From Prorocentrum cordatum (lineage: Eukaryota > Sar > Dinophyceae > Prorocentrales > Prorocentraceae): a stretch of 64,000 nucleotides of DNA. The translations under genes and the position numbers were made by a program. Positions 21,249 to 32,690 of this stretch are shown one piece after another (positions within the stretch are counted from its first letter, which is position 1; the number at the start of each line of letters is the position of its first letter). Where the stretch lies: the NCBI GenBank assembly GCA_963575745.1, contig CAUYUJ010012125.1, positions 221,964 to 285,963 on the forward strand. Direction: 5' to 3'. The notes beneath the pieces are model-generated. The model saw only the letters and a list, made by a program, of their open reading frames with translations. It ran no database searches and was not told where the DNA came from.

Positions 21249-21270
21249 TTTGAGCCAAAATGGCTACGGA
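21249..21270 (-). other. Spliced-leader relic (21 of 22 bases match dinoSL)
   Basis: The minus strand reads TCCGTAGCCATTTTGGCTCA and then AA; only the last base differs from the canonical leader (A for G). Confidence 0.9.
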
Positions 21271-21464
21271 TGGTAAGGAGGAGGAGGACGACGACGTGGA
21301 GAAGTGTTCCCCCCCGACCTCTCTTGCTGCCCGCCCCTCCGTCGCTCCATCCATCCAGCTCCCCTGGGCCCCTGGCCTCGAGCACCGAATTGCACACGCT
21401 GGAGCCAGTGCAGTTGAACGCCGGTATGGCGAAGCCCTTGGCCTTCGGGCGATCCACTTCCTAT

Positions 21465-21890
21465 CCCCTCCTCCTCTTCCTCCTCCTCCTCCTCCCTTCT
21501 CCTCCTCCTCCTCCTCCTCCTCCTCCTCCTCCTTTTCCTGCTCATCTCCCTTCTCCTCTTGGCGCGTAGCCGGTCCCCCCTTATCCTCCTCCTCCTCCTC
21601 CTCCTCCTCCTCCTCCTCCTCCTCTTGCTCTTCCTGCTCCTCCTCTCCCCCCCACTCCTCCGCCTCCGCCTGGGTCTCCGCCTCCTCCTCATCATCACCC
21701 TCATCCTCATCCTCGTCCTCCTTCTCATCATCACCACTACCATCATCCCACCATCACCACCGCAACCACCACCACCATCACCACAATCCTCATCATCATC
21801 AGCAGCATCATCATCACCATCATTACTAACATCATGAGAATCATCACCATCATCGTCATCATCATCAGCATCATCAGCATCACCGCCACC

Positions 21891-21924
<34 letters not shown>

Positions 21925-22314
21925 TCATCAACAGCATAATCGTCATCATTATCGTAATCAACATCTCCACCACAACCATCACCTACACCACCACCACCAC
22001 CACAACAAACAACTCCCATCATCATCGTTATCAACAGCATCGTCATCATTATCGTAGGCATCATCATCTCCACCACAACCATCACCTACACCACCACCAC
22101 CACAAAAAAATCCCACCATCACCATCATCATCATCAGCATCATCATCATCAGCAGCATCATCATCATCGTCATCAGCATCAGTTCCATCATCATCAGCAT
22201 CATCATCATTCTCAGCCTCATCAGTATCATCAGCAGCAGCATCCATCATTAGATTCATCATCTTCATCGTCATCGTCATCATCCTCGTCATCATCATCAG
22301 CATCATCATCATCA
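21465..22314. repeat. CTC tract passing into CAT/CAC triplets
   Basis: CTC triplets at 21465-21720, then CAT, CAC and CAG triplets to 22314. Asp-, Met- or His-rich frames are repeat translations. Confidence 0.95.
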
Positions 22315-22336
22315 TCCGTAGCCAGTGTGGCTCAAG
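22315..22336 (+). other. Spliced-leader relic (20 of 22 bases match dinoSL) inside CAT repeats
   Basis: Plus strand TCCGTAGCCAGTGTGGCTCA followed by AG. Two bases differ from the leader (ATTTTGG is AGTGTGG). Both the CCGTAGCCA and TGGCTCAAG halves are intact. About 35 non-repetitive bases follow before the CAT repeat resumes. Confidence 0.7.
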
Positions 22337-22369
22337 CATTCGGGCCAGCTTCCATCGGGCGGCAGCACC

Positions 22370-22413
22370 AACACCATCATCAGGAGCACCATCAGCATCA
22401 TCAACATCGGTAC

Positions 22414-22458
<45 letters not shown>

Positions 22459-22460
22459 CG

Positions 22461-22511
<51 letters not shown>

Positions 22512-22849
22512 CTATCGCGGTCATCATCATCACAATAATCATCATCAGCATCATCCGCATCAACATCCTCAGCATCATCATCATCGTCATCATCACCATC
22601 ATCATCCGCAGCACGATCCTCGTATTCCTCCTCGTCAGCATCATCATCACCATCATCCTCAGGAGCATCATCATCAGCAGCATAAACATCATGACCATCA
22701 TCAGCACCATCATCCTGATCATCAGGAGCATAACTATTATCATCATGAGCATCGCCATCATCAGCGGCATCAACAGCATCACCATCATCAGCATCGTCAA
22801 AAGCATAATCATCAGCATCAACATCCTCATCATCGTCATCATCATCATC

Positions 22850-22880
<31 letters not shown>

Positions 22881-22899
22881 GCATCAGCATCAGCATCAG

Positions 22900-22953
<54 letters not shown>

Positions 22954-22955
22954 GA
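22370..22955. repeat. CAT trinucleotide satellite
   Basis: Almost pure CAT/CAG/CAC triplets. The 285-codon His-rich plus frame and the Met/Ile-rich frames are artefacts. Confidence 0.97.
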
Positions 22956-23335
22956 TCGTCGAGAGAACGCGTTTCACGGGCGCTTGCCTTGGGAACATTC
23001 GGCGGCGCGTTTCAAACCGGGGGGTGGGCCCCACCCCCCCCCAACACTCGGCGCCGTCGATCAAAACCAAGGGGACTCCCCTCCCCCCCGAACCCCGCTC
23101 CTCCCGAACCCCCCCCCCTCTCGGCGCCGGCGCCGGCGCTGGCGGCCGCCACCAGCGCCCACGGCGGGGACGCAGCGACAATGACCAGAGGCAGCCCGGG
23201 GCGGGGGGTTCAAACCAACCCCCCCCCCTCCCAAGGGGGGGGGGTTCAAAACCCCTCCCCCCCCCTCGGCGCCAGCGCTGGCGGCGGCCAGCAGCGCCAG
23301 CGCTGGCGCGGGCGACGGCGGGGACGCAGCGACGA
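22956..23335. repeat. GC-rich block with repeated GGCGGCCAGCAGCGCC and GGGACGCAGCGAC words
   Basis: The word pair (C/G)TGGCGGC(G/C)GCCA(G/C)CAGCGCC and GGCGGGGACGCAGCGAC(G/A)AT occurs at about 23135-23180 and 23278-23337 and again at 24149-24210, each time just before a CCA tract or a poly-C/G stretch. Frames are not supported as coding. Confidence 0.7.
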
Positions 23336-24890
23336 TTACCACCACTACCACCAGCACCACGACTACCACCACCACCACCACCACCGCCTCAAACCACACA
23401 ACCACCACCACCGCCGCCACAGCCACCACCACCACAACCATCACCACAACTCACCATCACCACCACCACGACAAAAACCCACCACCACTACCACCACCAC
23501 CAATCTACCCCACCACCACCACCACCACCACCACCAACGCCACAACCACCACCACTACCAGCAGCACAACCCACCGCCACCACCACAAACCACCACACCA
23601 CCACCACCACCACCACCGCCACCACCACGGCCACAACAAACGTACACAAACCACCACCACCACAAACCTCCACCAACACCACCACAAACCACCACCACAC
23701 CACCACCACCACAACTCACCATCACCACCACCACAAATACCCACCACCAATACCACCACCACAACAATCTACCACACCACTACCACCACCACCATCACAA
23801 GCAGCACAACCCACCACCACCACCACAAACCACCACACCACCACCACCACCACCGCCACCACCATTACCACAAGGGACACCTCCACAAACCACCGCCACA
23901 GCCACAACCCACCACCACCGCCACCACAAACCACCACCACACCACCACCAAACCACCACCACCACCACAACCCACAACCACCACCACCACCACCACCACA
24001 AACCACCACCACACCACCACCAAACCACCACCACCACCACCACCCACCGCAACAACCACCACCACCAACACAGCAAACCACCACACCACCACCACCACCA
24101 CCCACCACCACCGCCACCACCACCACCAAAACCCCTCCCCCCCCCGGCGCGCTGGCGGCGGCCAGCAGCGCCGGGCTAGGCGCCGGACGGCGGGGACGCA
24201 GCGACGATTACCACCACTACCACCACCACCACCACCACCACCACCTCAACCCACCACCACCACCACCACCACCACAGACCACACAACCACCACCACCACC
24301 ACCACCACAGCCACCACCACCACCACCACCACCACCCCACCAAAAAACCACCACCACTACCACCACACCACCACATCTGAAACGCCACCACCACCACCAC
24401 CACCCACCGCCACAACCACGACCACTAGCAGCAGCACAACCCACCGCCACCACCACAAACCACCACACCACCACCACCACCGCCACCATCACCACCACCA
24501 TAACAAACGTACACAAACCACCGCCACCACCAAAACAAACCACCACCACAACCACCACAAACCACCACCACACCACCACAACTCACCATCACCACCACCA
24601 CCACCACCAAAACCCACCACCACTACCACCACAACCACCACAATCTACCACACCACCACCACCACCACCACCACCGCCACCACCACCACCACTACCATCA
24701 GCACAACCCACCACCACCACAACAAACCACAACACCACCACCACCACCGCCACCACCACCACCACAAGCACCACTTCCACAAACCACCGCCACAACCATA
24801 ACCCACCACCACCACCACCACCACCACAAACCACCACCACACCACCACCAAACCACCACCACCACAACCACAACGCACCCCCCCCTCCGT
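23336..24890. repeat. CCA/CAC trinucleotide satellite
   Basis: About 1.5 kb of CCA and CAA triplets, interrupted once by the GC-rich block at 24130-24210. The 892-codon plus frame (22325-25003) is a product of this repeat. Confidence 0.97.
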
Positions 24891-25015
24891 CACGGGACGG
24901 GGGTGGGGGTGGGGGGTTCGAACCCCCCCCTCCATCCAGGAGGTGGAGGGGTCGGGTTCCAACCCACCCCCCTCCAAGCGACCACAGAACGCGCCCTTTC
25001 TGATCGTCAAACCCC
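24891..25015. other. Short GC-rich island between satellites
   Basis: Contains the palindrome GGGGGGTTCGAACCCCCC near 24911-24930 and a GGAGG(T/G)GGAG region. It resembles the G/C-rich spacer at 23180-23270 (GGGGTTCAAA..CCCCCC). Confidence 0.6.
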
Positions 25016-25022
25016 ATCCTCC

Positions 25023-25078
<56 letters not shown>

Positions 25079-25102
25079 ATCATCATCGACGTCATCATCA
25101 GT

Positions 25103-25189
<87 letters not shown>

Positions 25190-25548
25190 GCCATCATCAT
25201 CATAATCATCATGAGCACCATCATCATCATCATCATCATCATCACCAGCATCACCATCATCATCATCACTAACTATCATCACCATCAGCATCATCATCAC
25301 CAACGCCACAATCAGCAACAGCAGCATCATCAATACCACAATCATCAGCAGCAGCAGCATCGCTAGTACCATCGCAATCGTCATCAGCATCATCATCAGC
25401 ATCATCAGCAGAACCAGCTAATCATCATCATCAGCATCATCATTATCATCATCAACATCAGCAACATCATCATCATCGTGCTCGCCCTCGTTCTCGTCCT
25501 AGTCATCGCCATCATCATCACACTCATCATCATACTCATCATCATCAT

Positions 25549-25580
<32 letters not shown>

Positions 25581-25760
25581 TCAGCATCACCATCATCCTC
25601 ATCCTCATCATCATCCTCATCGTCATCATTGTCACCATCCTGCCTCTCCTCCTCATCATCCCTTTCCTCCTCCTCCTCCTCGTCCTCCTCGTCCTCTGTC
25701 CCCCTATCCTCCCCTCCCCCTCCCTCCCTCCCTCAATTCCTTTCTCTGACCGTCGAATCA
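25016..25760. repeat. CAT satellite passing into CTC
   Basis: CAT/CAG/CAC triplets to about 25630, then CTC/CCTCC to 25735. Confidence 0.95.
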
Positions 25761-26581
25761 GATGCGCAATCCAAAAATCCCTCAATTCCTTGGCCTTGTT
25801 TCTCGCTCGCCCCTTTCGGGCTCCTCACTCCTTCGTGCGTTCCTCCGACCTCCTCCTTACCTCACTCATACGAACTCCTCCCCTCCGCCGAGCTCCTCCC
25901 TCGCTCATCCTCCCCCTTTTCATCCTGTCTTAGCCGCCCCAGCGGGTCGGAGGCGTGCTACAATGTCGGGTGCCGAGCTCCGATGCTTCCAGTCCTCGCG
26001 CGCGTGGCGGCGCTGGGGACCTCGGCACGACGAGCTTCCCGAGCGGTCCCCGGGCAGGTCCCTGGGCAAGTCCCCGGGCAAGTCCCTGGCGATCGATCGG
26101 TGTCACGGATGCCTTCCCAGGAACGACCTTCAGGGCCCGAAGGGGCGCGCCAGGAACGCCCCGAGGAACCCCCAGGGGGCTCCAAGAGATGGTTCGAGCC
26201 GGGATCCATGAGTGACAGGTTCCAGGGTGGCCTCCAGACAGTCCTAATAAGAGGCTTCAAGATAGCATCCGAATGGTCGAATATAGCTCAAAACATCCAA
26301 GAGGCCAAATCTCACTGGTGTTACTCAGGTGTTTGACAGATGTTGCAGGCAAGTGCCAACGATGCTGCACCAATGAGCCCCCAGCAGGTTCCCAAGAGGG
26401 CCCTAAAGGGAGTCAAAGGGAGTGCAAGAGTGGCCCAAGAAGGGAGGACACGAACAGCCATTTCGAGCCCAGTCCCGAGACGCCCAAGATTGCTCACGCA
26501 ACGCTTCACGGAACCGACCACAAACCATCAGTGCCGAAATGGCAACGGACGCGCTGTGAAACGCCTGCGATGGAATGGTTC
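25761..26581. repeat. Low-complexity sequence with a 12-bp GGGCAAGTCCCT tandem
   Basis: 26045-26095 holds four units of the type CC(C/T)GGGCA(A/G)GTC. Around 26130-26450 are weak CCAAGAGG(G/C)CC units. No frame has recognisable protein content. Confidence 0.5.
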
Positions 26582-26742
26582 GGGCCAGCGGAATGAGCGA
26601 AGCGAGCAAATTCGGAGGGCCCCCATGCGGGCCCTCGCCGCGTAGCCGACGAAGGTAGATGATAAAACGATGACGGCATGAGGGATGATGACATGCCATG
26701 CATAAGGCATTCCCAAATGGGTTTCGAACATTCCGCTGGCCC
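26582..26742. mobile_element. MITE-like element with 14-bp terminal inverted repeats
   Basis: GGGCCAGCGGAATG at 26582-26595 and its exact reverse complement CATTCCGCTGGCCC at 26729-26742 enclose 133 bases without coding capacity. A relative of the left end, GGGCCGGCGGAATGGGCGAA, occurs at 33498. No target-site duplication is obvious, so the call rests on the inverted repeat and the second copy. Confidence 0.4.
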
Positions 26743-27184
26743 TAAGACGCGTCGACGTGCTTCGGCGAGGTCACTTTTCGGCAAGTCGCCTGGGGCGCGT
26801 AGAGATACGACCGGCATGCGCACGCAGGGCTTGGCCCTCGTGCGTTACAGCTTCTGGGGGCACCCCCGCACTGTACTGGACACGTGGAAACACTTCCTGT
26901 CTGCGTCGGCGGCTTTCCGCGGGGAGTGCCGCGCAAGCAGGCTGACGAGCACCGCGCGGGCAGCTTGCACAGCACAAGCAGGCTGACGAGCCGAGTGCCC
27001 CTCTGCGATCTGCGCCCGCCGGACCTTGGCGAACTCCAGCAGGCTCCAGGCCGTGTCGCCCGTGATCACGCCCCCCTGGCTGGGGGCCCCGCCGCCGCGC
27101 AGGGCCGGCGGAGAGGCCGAGGGGGGAGGGTCTTCTGTGATGTGATGTGATGTGATGTGATGTGGGTGGATCTGCGGTACAGTC
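26743..27184. other. Unassigned GC-rich segment with a TGATG pentamer run
   Basis: AGCAGGCTGACGAGC occurs twice (about 26935 and 26978). TGATG units run from 27133 to 27164. A minus frame over 26845-27069 contains ITGDTAWSLLEFAKVRRAQI, which looks protein-like but matches no family I know. Confidence 0.35.
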
Positions 27185-27350
27185 TAGACTGATAGCAAGG
27201 ATGCGCGGCAAGGATGCAAGACCCTTGGACGCGCATGCCGAAGCTCTCTCGAGCGCGGCGGGCCAGCGAAGGTTGTCAAGGATGGACCGAGGAGGCAGGG
27301 ATGCATGGGCATCTTTGGGAAGGTGACCCATCCCTTTCATCGGTTTCGAC
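27185..27350. repeat. Dispersed repeat, copy 1 (second copy at 31900)
   Basis: GATGCAAGACCCTTGGACG, then TGTCAAGGATGGACCGA and CATCTTTGGGAAGGTGACCC match the order at 31900-32060 (GATGCAAGGACCTTGGATGG, GTGGCCAAGGATGGGCCGA, ATCCTTGGGAAGGTTGCCC). Confidence 0.7.
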
Positions 27351-28560
27351 TGTAGGTTCCCGATATCGAATTCGCACGGTCCTAGGCGGGGTGGGGCTAT
27401 CAGGCTTCTAACGGTGATGAGGGGCTGATCGAAGGTAGATGCATCCTCGCCTGAGCCTCCCCCCTGACGTTGACCCTGACTCGGGCTTCGGTTATCGGGC
27501 CACAACTTCAGAAGATCTGGGCACCCCCAATATGCTCCTGGCGAGGCGCAGCTGCTGGAACGCACCCCAAAGCTGGAAAACTGGCGAGAACCCACGAAAA
27601 CATCCGAAAACCTCGAACCTCGAACCAAGAACTTACCCCCTGAGCGTAGCCTCCGCCAGCGTTGCCCCCGACAGCGTCTGGGCCGATGCATCCCCGCCTG
27701 AGCCTACAGTGGAGGCCAGTCCACAAGAAACATGACCCTGAGGCCCCAGGACGTCCATTGAGTTCTTGGTGTGGGAACGTTGCGCCTTTCATAGAAACAC
27801 CATCGAAACCCAAGAAACCCATTGCACTCTGGAAGCAAGCAGGGTGTTTCTTGGCATGAGCCCCTACTGTATCCCCCCCCCAGCGCTGCCCCTGATGTTG
27901 TGATGGCATGCGCGCTCGGCGGGTCGCCCTGCGCACTCGACCACGGACCGCTTGCTGCACATCGGTCATGGGCGGCCTCCGGCGGTCTTCGGACGATCTT
28001 CGGACCGTTTTCGGCGGCCTTCGGCAGCTTGTGGCGTTAAGTCGGACATGTCCCCCTTCAGGCGGATTTTGCACGAAAAATAAAGAATACTCCAAAACTA
28101 TTCAAGCATAGCCAAAATAAGAATAAAAATAACAAAAAAAATCGTCCCCCGATAATTGTTTGACTATCCTCAAGGGACACGCCAGACTAAATTCTGGCGG
28201 CTTTGCCGGTTTCCTGTGGATTTCGGCGCGAGGGCTGGATGGCTGCGTCTCCACCATGAGGTCGCCCGAGTCACCCAGATGGCCCTGGGTGCAAAAGGTG
28301 AGCGCCGGGCACAGGGGCAAGTGAAAAAGGAGGGGGCGTCAGGGGGGGAATGGCTCGGGGGGGGGGAGCATCGAGCTTGAATCGGCGATAAACTGCCGAT
28401 AGATCGACGATAGGCCCCCAATAACGAATCCGCACGGTCCTCGGCGAGGCGGGCTATCTGGACCCGATCGGCGATTTGTGGGCGATTGGGGGCCGATGCA
28501 TCCCCCCCTGAGCCTATATCCCTCCCTAGCGTTGCCCCTGACTAGTCCTCACCCCCTCTT
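27351..28560. repeat. Three diverged copies of a GATGCATCC..GCCTGAGCCT repeat
   Basis: Copies lie at about 27355-27485, 27645-27720 and 28405-28545; the first and third also share CGCACGGTCCT(A/C)GGCG. The intervening 27720-28400 has no recognisable gene; the ATG frames there are short. Confidence 0.5.
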
Positions 28561-28919
28561 GGCCGAGACCGACGCTCCCCCGATGGAAAGGGGGCAAAGT
28601 CCTCCGTCGCAACCTGGGGCCGCGGAAACGTTGCTCCCGAGGGGGAGCAATGGTTTGTTATTATTGCCGGCAATGATCGTTACCTGGGGGAGGGGGGAGG
28701 TCAGGGCCCCAGGTAACGGTAAAGCTTGGACAGGGTGGGGAACGTCGGGGCGGGGGGTGCGTTGCGATCGCCACAAGATGTGCGCAAGTACCAGCATGCG
28801 TGGGGGGAGGGCGTCCAGGCACCCCCCCTGCGATCCGCCTTACGCGCCAGTGGATGAAAAACAATCACGATGGAGAAAGACGCCCTCCCCCCCACCCTAC
28901 GATCGTTGACCCGGGGGAG
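28561..28919. other. Unassigned GC-rich spacer
   Basis: Ordinary-complexity, G-rich sequence without recognisable genes or repeats. Confidence 0.4.
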
Positions 28920-29225
28920 CGGGTAACGACCGTGACACGCCAGAGGATAAAGAAGCAGTCCCGAAGGAGAAGAAAGCCCTCCCCTCCACGCCCGACCGCT
29001 CACCCGGCGGGAGGGCGGGGAACGACCGTGACGCGCCAGAGGATAAAGAAGCAGTCCCGAAGGAGGAGAAAGCCCTCCCCTCCACGCCCGACCGTTCACC
29101 CGGCGGGAGGGCGGGGAACGACCGTGACGCGCCAGAGGATATCGTTCACCCGGCGGGGGGGCGGGGAACGACCCTGACGCGCCAGAGGAGAAAGAAGCAG
29201 TCCCGAAGGAGAAGGAAGCCCTCCC
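28920..29225. repeat. 96-bp tandem repeat, three units plus a deleted one
   Basis: CGACCGTGAC(A/G)CGCCAGAGGA begins at 28927, 29023 and 29119 (period 96 exactly), and a related start (CGACCCTGAC) at 29169 follows after only 50 bases. Because 96 is divisible by 3 the plus strand keeps one open frame with a 32-residue repeat (QSRRRRKPSPPRPT, HPAGGRGTTVTRQR). The composition suggests repeat DNA, not a gene. Confidence 0.9.
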
Positions 29226-30245
29226 CCGCACGCACGATCGTCTACCCGACGTGAAGGGCGCTGTGACCAGGCTCGGGAGGTCGTGTAGAGGGGGGGACAG
29301 GGAGGACCAGGAAGGAGGCAGGGAAGAAAAGAGAGAGAGAGAGAGAGTCACTGTTGCGTGAATGTTATCAGGAGTCCACTATCCACCAGTAGGCGTCAAG
29401 CGGCTGTGACCACCATCGAGGCTATGAGCGCCCCGTGGGCCTCAATGATCCCTGATACGGCTCAAATACGCGGAGAGTCAGCAAATGCAGGAGAGATTGG
29501 AGAAAGGGAACGAAACTGGACTAATACGGGTGAGAGAAAAAAAGGAGGGGGAGGGAGAGGAAGGAAAAGCGGGAAGGGGGGAGGGAGGGGCGCCAGAGAG
29601 GGGAGGGGGAGCGAGCGAGAGAGAGGAGGGAGAAGCGGGAAGGGGGGAGGTACTTGAAAGGCGTTGTGACCAGGCTCAGGGGGGCCGTGCGGAGGGCGGG
29701 GGCGGGGAGGGAGGAGGAGCGAAAGGGAGGCGGAACGCATCCCCCGCACTGGGGGGCCCTCACACGGGCGGAACCCGAGCCGAGTCACTACCGCACCTCA
29801 CGCAGCCAGTCGGTCCAACGGCCCAGCGAGGGCGAGGGAGGGAGGGGGCGAGGGGACGAGGGGGACAAGGGACGAGGGAAAGGGGACAAGGGAGAGGGAC
29901 AAGGGGGACGATGGGGACGAGGGACGAGGGAAAGGGGACGAGGGAAAAGGACGAGGGGGACGAAGGACGAACGAGGGAAAGGGGAGAGGGAGAGAGGACG
30001 AGGGACGAGGGACGAGGGAGAGGGAGGGAGCAGGGAAATCAGATTGCCTCAGCGGGTGCGCCGCAAGTTGCGCAAATGGGCGCGCCGTGGGTTGCGCCGC
30101 AAGCTTCGCGAGACGCCCCGCGATCCACCAGATCGTTCGCTGTCTCATACGATGCGCCTGCAAATAGTATCGAGAGAACCCTTCACAGCATTCGCTGCTT
30201 AGGGGACAACAGCTAGAGGGATGAAAAGTATGGGCTGTCGTTCCT
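29226..30245. repeat. Purine-rich GGGAGG and GGGACGAGGGA repeats
   Basis: 29540-29660 is GGA-rich; 29825-30035 consists of degenerate GGGACGAGGGA/GGGAAAGG units. No gene is seen. Confidence 0.8.
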
Positions 30246-31080
30246 CCTCAATCCTCGTCCGCAGCTTCCTCCGCCTCCGCATTCCCCCTCCTCCCCTCAA
30301 ATAGGTATCGAACTGAACTATGCACCCACAAGACCTCGGAAAAGGCGAGGGGTGAGCCTCTGACCCGATGGGTAATCGTTGACGAGCTGGGGAAGCTCAA
30401 CCAGAGCTCCGAAGAGGAAACCTCGAAAACGCACGCCATGGGGGAGTTGCCGCCAAAGATGGCATCGAAAGGAAGACGTCCATTGGGAATCACACGTAAT
30501 AGCGGAAACTTCCTCCTCCAGCTCAAATGGATGACACCCAAGTGGGGCCAGAGCAGGTGGGTTCGGAGGATCGCACTGCATCGCCAACACATCGGCGATA
30601 CATCCGCGACGTCGGGATGGAGACCATCAGGCTCGGGATCTCGCCGCATCGCCGACGCATAGATGATACAGCGCAGTCATCCGATCTCGTCTGCCCTGGC
30701 ATTATTTGGGCGACCCGGATCAAAGTGAGCATTCCAACGGGGAGGGCCTCAAGAGAGAGGTTGGCTCAGGATCGGGGAGATGTAAGACTCGTACTAGGGG
30801 GACTCGGGTTGGCCCGACGGGGCCATCATAAGATGACGCGACCCAGTCTGAAATTTGACGCGGGCTCCCGCTGCGGACATCCCACGATAACTGGACCGTC
30901 AAAACCCAAGACGCGCTCGTTAAAAAACGCCGGCAAACCCGAGCGCTGGCTCACTCGAATCTCACGCTTCCCCGACATTTGGGCGACCTGGATCAAAGGG
31001 AGCATTCCAACGGTGAGGGCCTCGATAGAGGTTGGCTCGGGAGGGAACCGATTGCCACACAGAGCCCACAGGGGTCCTGA
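30246..31080. repeat. Direct repeat pair with GATCAAAG.GAGCATTCCAACGG
   Basis: About 70 bases at 30706-30775 recur at 30979-31044 (ATTTGGGCGACC(C/T)GGATCAAAG, GAGGGCCTC, GAGGTTGGCTC(A/G)GGA), 273 bases apart. The rest is unrecognised. Confidence 0.6.
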
Positions 31081-31899
31081 ATCCTCCTCGTACTCCTCCT
31101 CGTACTCCTCTTCCTCCTCCTCCTCCTCCTCCTCCTCCTCCTCGGGGAAAGGGGTCCTCCTGGGCCCAGGGGCCTCCAGTGTCCTGCGGCAGTCCCTGGA
31201 GCCTCAAGACTTTCCCTGGAAAACCTCTGGGAACAGTTCGAGGCCCAGGATCCCTTCCCAAACCTTGGCGGCGCGCAGAGGGGGCAGGGGGAGGAGGGAA
31301 GGCTTCTTGGAAAGAGGCTGCTTCTTGGAAGGCGCCGGCCCTACATCTACAGACGAGGCCCGCGCCTTCTAAGGAGCAGGGGTGCTTCTGAGAAGCATTC
31401 CCCCCACCCCCAGTCCCCCACAGCGCGCCGCCACAAACCTCCGCGGACTGGACTGAGCTTCAACGCGCGGCTCCCAGAAGCCTCGACCCCTCCCACGGGG
31501 GCACTGCCCCTGTCTTCTTCTTTCGACAGAGCGTGGGCCATGGTCCGCCCGAAGAGATAATGATCTAAGGTCAGGAGGGTATTATCGGGCGTTGGCAGAA
31601 CTGGGTTTAGTGGGACCTGGTTTAGTGATTTGTGCTGGGGGACGCCCCCCTCGCCAATTCCACTAACCGGAACTGCCGTCACCCGAAAAAGCACCAGCTA
31701 CGGCAAACCTGGTTTAGTGATTCTGACTACTAACCGGGTCCTCTTACCTGGGGTCCTGGCTATACCCGATATTAGCGCACTCACTAGCCACAGCAAGCCC
31801 GCTTCGAGTGCCAAAGCCTCGGCCTCGAACGCAGATGCGAGCCCTTGAGCCAGCTCCCCTTCTCGCCGCAGCGTGCTGTACTTGTACGGCCAACCCGCA
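31081..31899. other. CTC tract and unassigned sequence
   Basis: CTC triplets at 31085-31145. ACCTGGTTTAGTGATT occurs at about 31614 and 31709. No gene is recognised. Confidence 0.4.
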
Positions 31900-32060
31900 T
31901 AGTAAAGATGCGCGATAAAGATGCAAGGACCTTGGATGGCCATTTCGACGCTTTTCGAGCGGGGCGCGGCCAGAGAAAGTGGCCAAGGATGGGCCGAAGG
32001 GACAAGGATGCAAGGGTATCCTTGGGAAGGTTGCCCATCCGTACTATGCGGGCTGACTGT
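31900..32060. repeat. Dispersed repeat, copy 2 (first copy at 27185)
   Basis: See 27185-27350. In both copies the minus strand reads a similar peptide (LPKD(T/A).ASL, S(R/K).LASL), showing that the two copies derive from one ancestor. Confidence 0.7.
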
Positions 32061-32690
32061 ACTTGTACCCAGCACTGCCCACGTCCCGAGCCCGCGTGGG
32101 GAAGGCCCCAGGACCGAGGAGGAGGGGTCAGTGGGCGCATCGTGGCCCGAGGCGGGTGCGCGGAAGAGGGGCAGGGCCAGGGTGCGCAATGAGGAGGGGG
32201 CCCAGGGACACACGACTGAATACACACACAAACAAAACACAAAAAAAACAGGATTCCCAAACTTGTCTTATGTGTTCTGCGTTTTCGTCTTCCCCCCACT
32301 TGCAATACTTTCCAATATTTTCTAGGGAATCGTTGATTAGTTGTGTCTGTGTGTTTCTTCCTTCCTGAATTGAGGAACAAGAAGAGGGGCCATGAAATCT
32401 GGGAGATGTCATGGCCGCGGCCATGATAATCCTAGCCCTCCCCTCCATCGTCGATGCCCCCGAGGCCAAGAACCAGCCCCCAAAAGCCAGAAGCTCGCCG
32501 GCCAAACGGGCCAGAGGCGTGCCAAAATCTCTGGTGCGAGCCTGAGAATGTTTCTAGTTCGCGCGCGCGCGTGGCAGTCCCTGAGGGCTCCCAGGCGACA
32601 AGTACTCCAGCAAGGTCCTGGCAAGGTCCCGACAGGGTCCTGGTAGGGTCGAGCCAGAGAGGCCGCAACTCCTGGGCGTGGCCGCCCCCG
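32061..32690. other. Unassigned sequence, no gene recognised
   Basis: Includes a short A-rich stretch near 32230-32250 and a GGTCC(T/C)GGCAAGGTCCCGAC-like minirepeat near 32610-32650. Confidence 0.35.

Noticed and set aside
24911-24930. GGGGGGTTCGAACCCCCC, also tRNA T-arm-like
   Set aside because: It is a simple palindrome inside a G/C-rich spacer with no tRNA fold around it.
22325-25003. An 892-codon plus-strand ORF rich in Ile, His, Pro and Thr
   Set aside because: It is the translation of CAT and CCA trinucleotide satellites; content changes exactly with the repeat unit and no domain is present.
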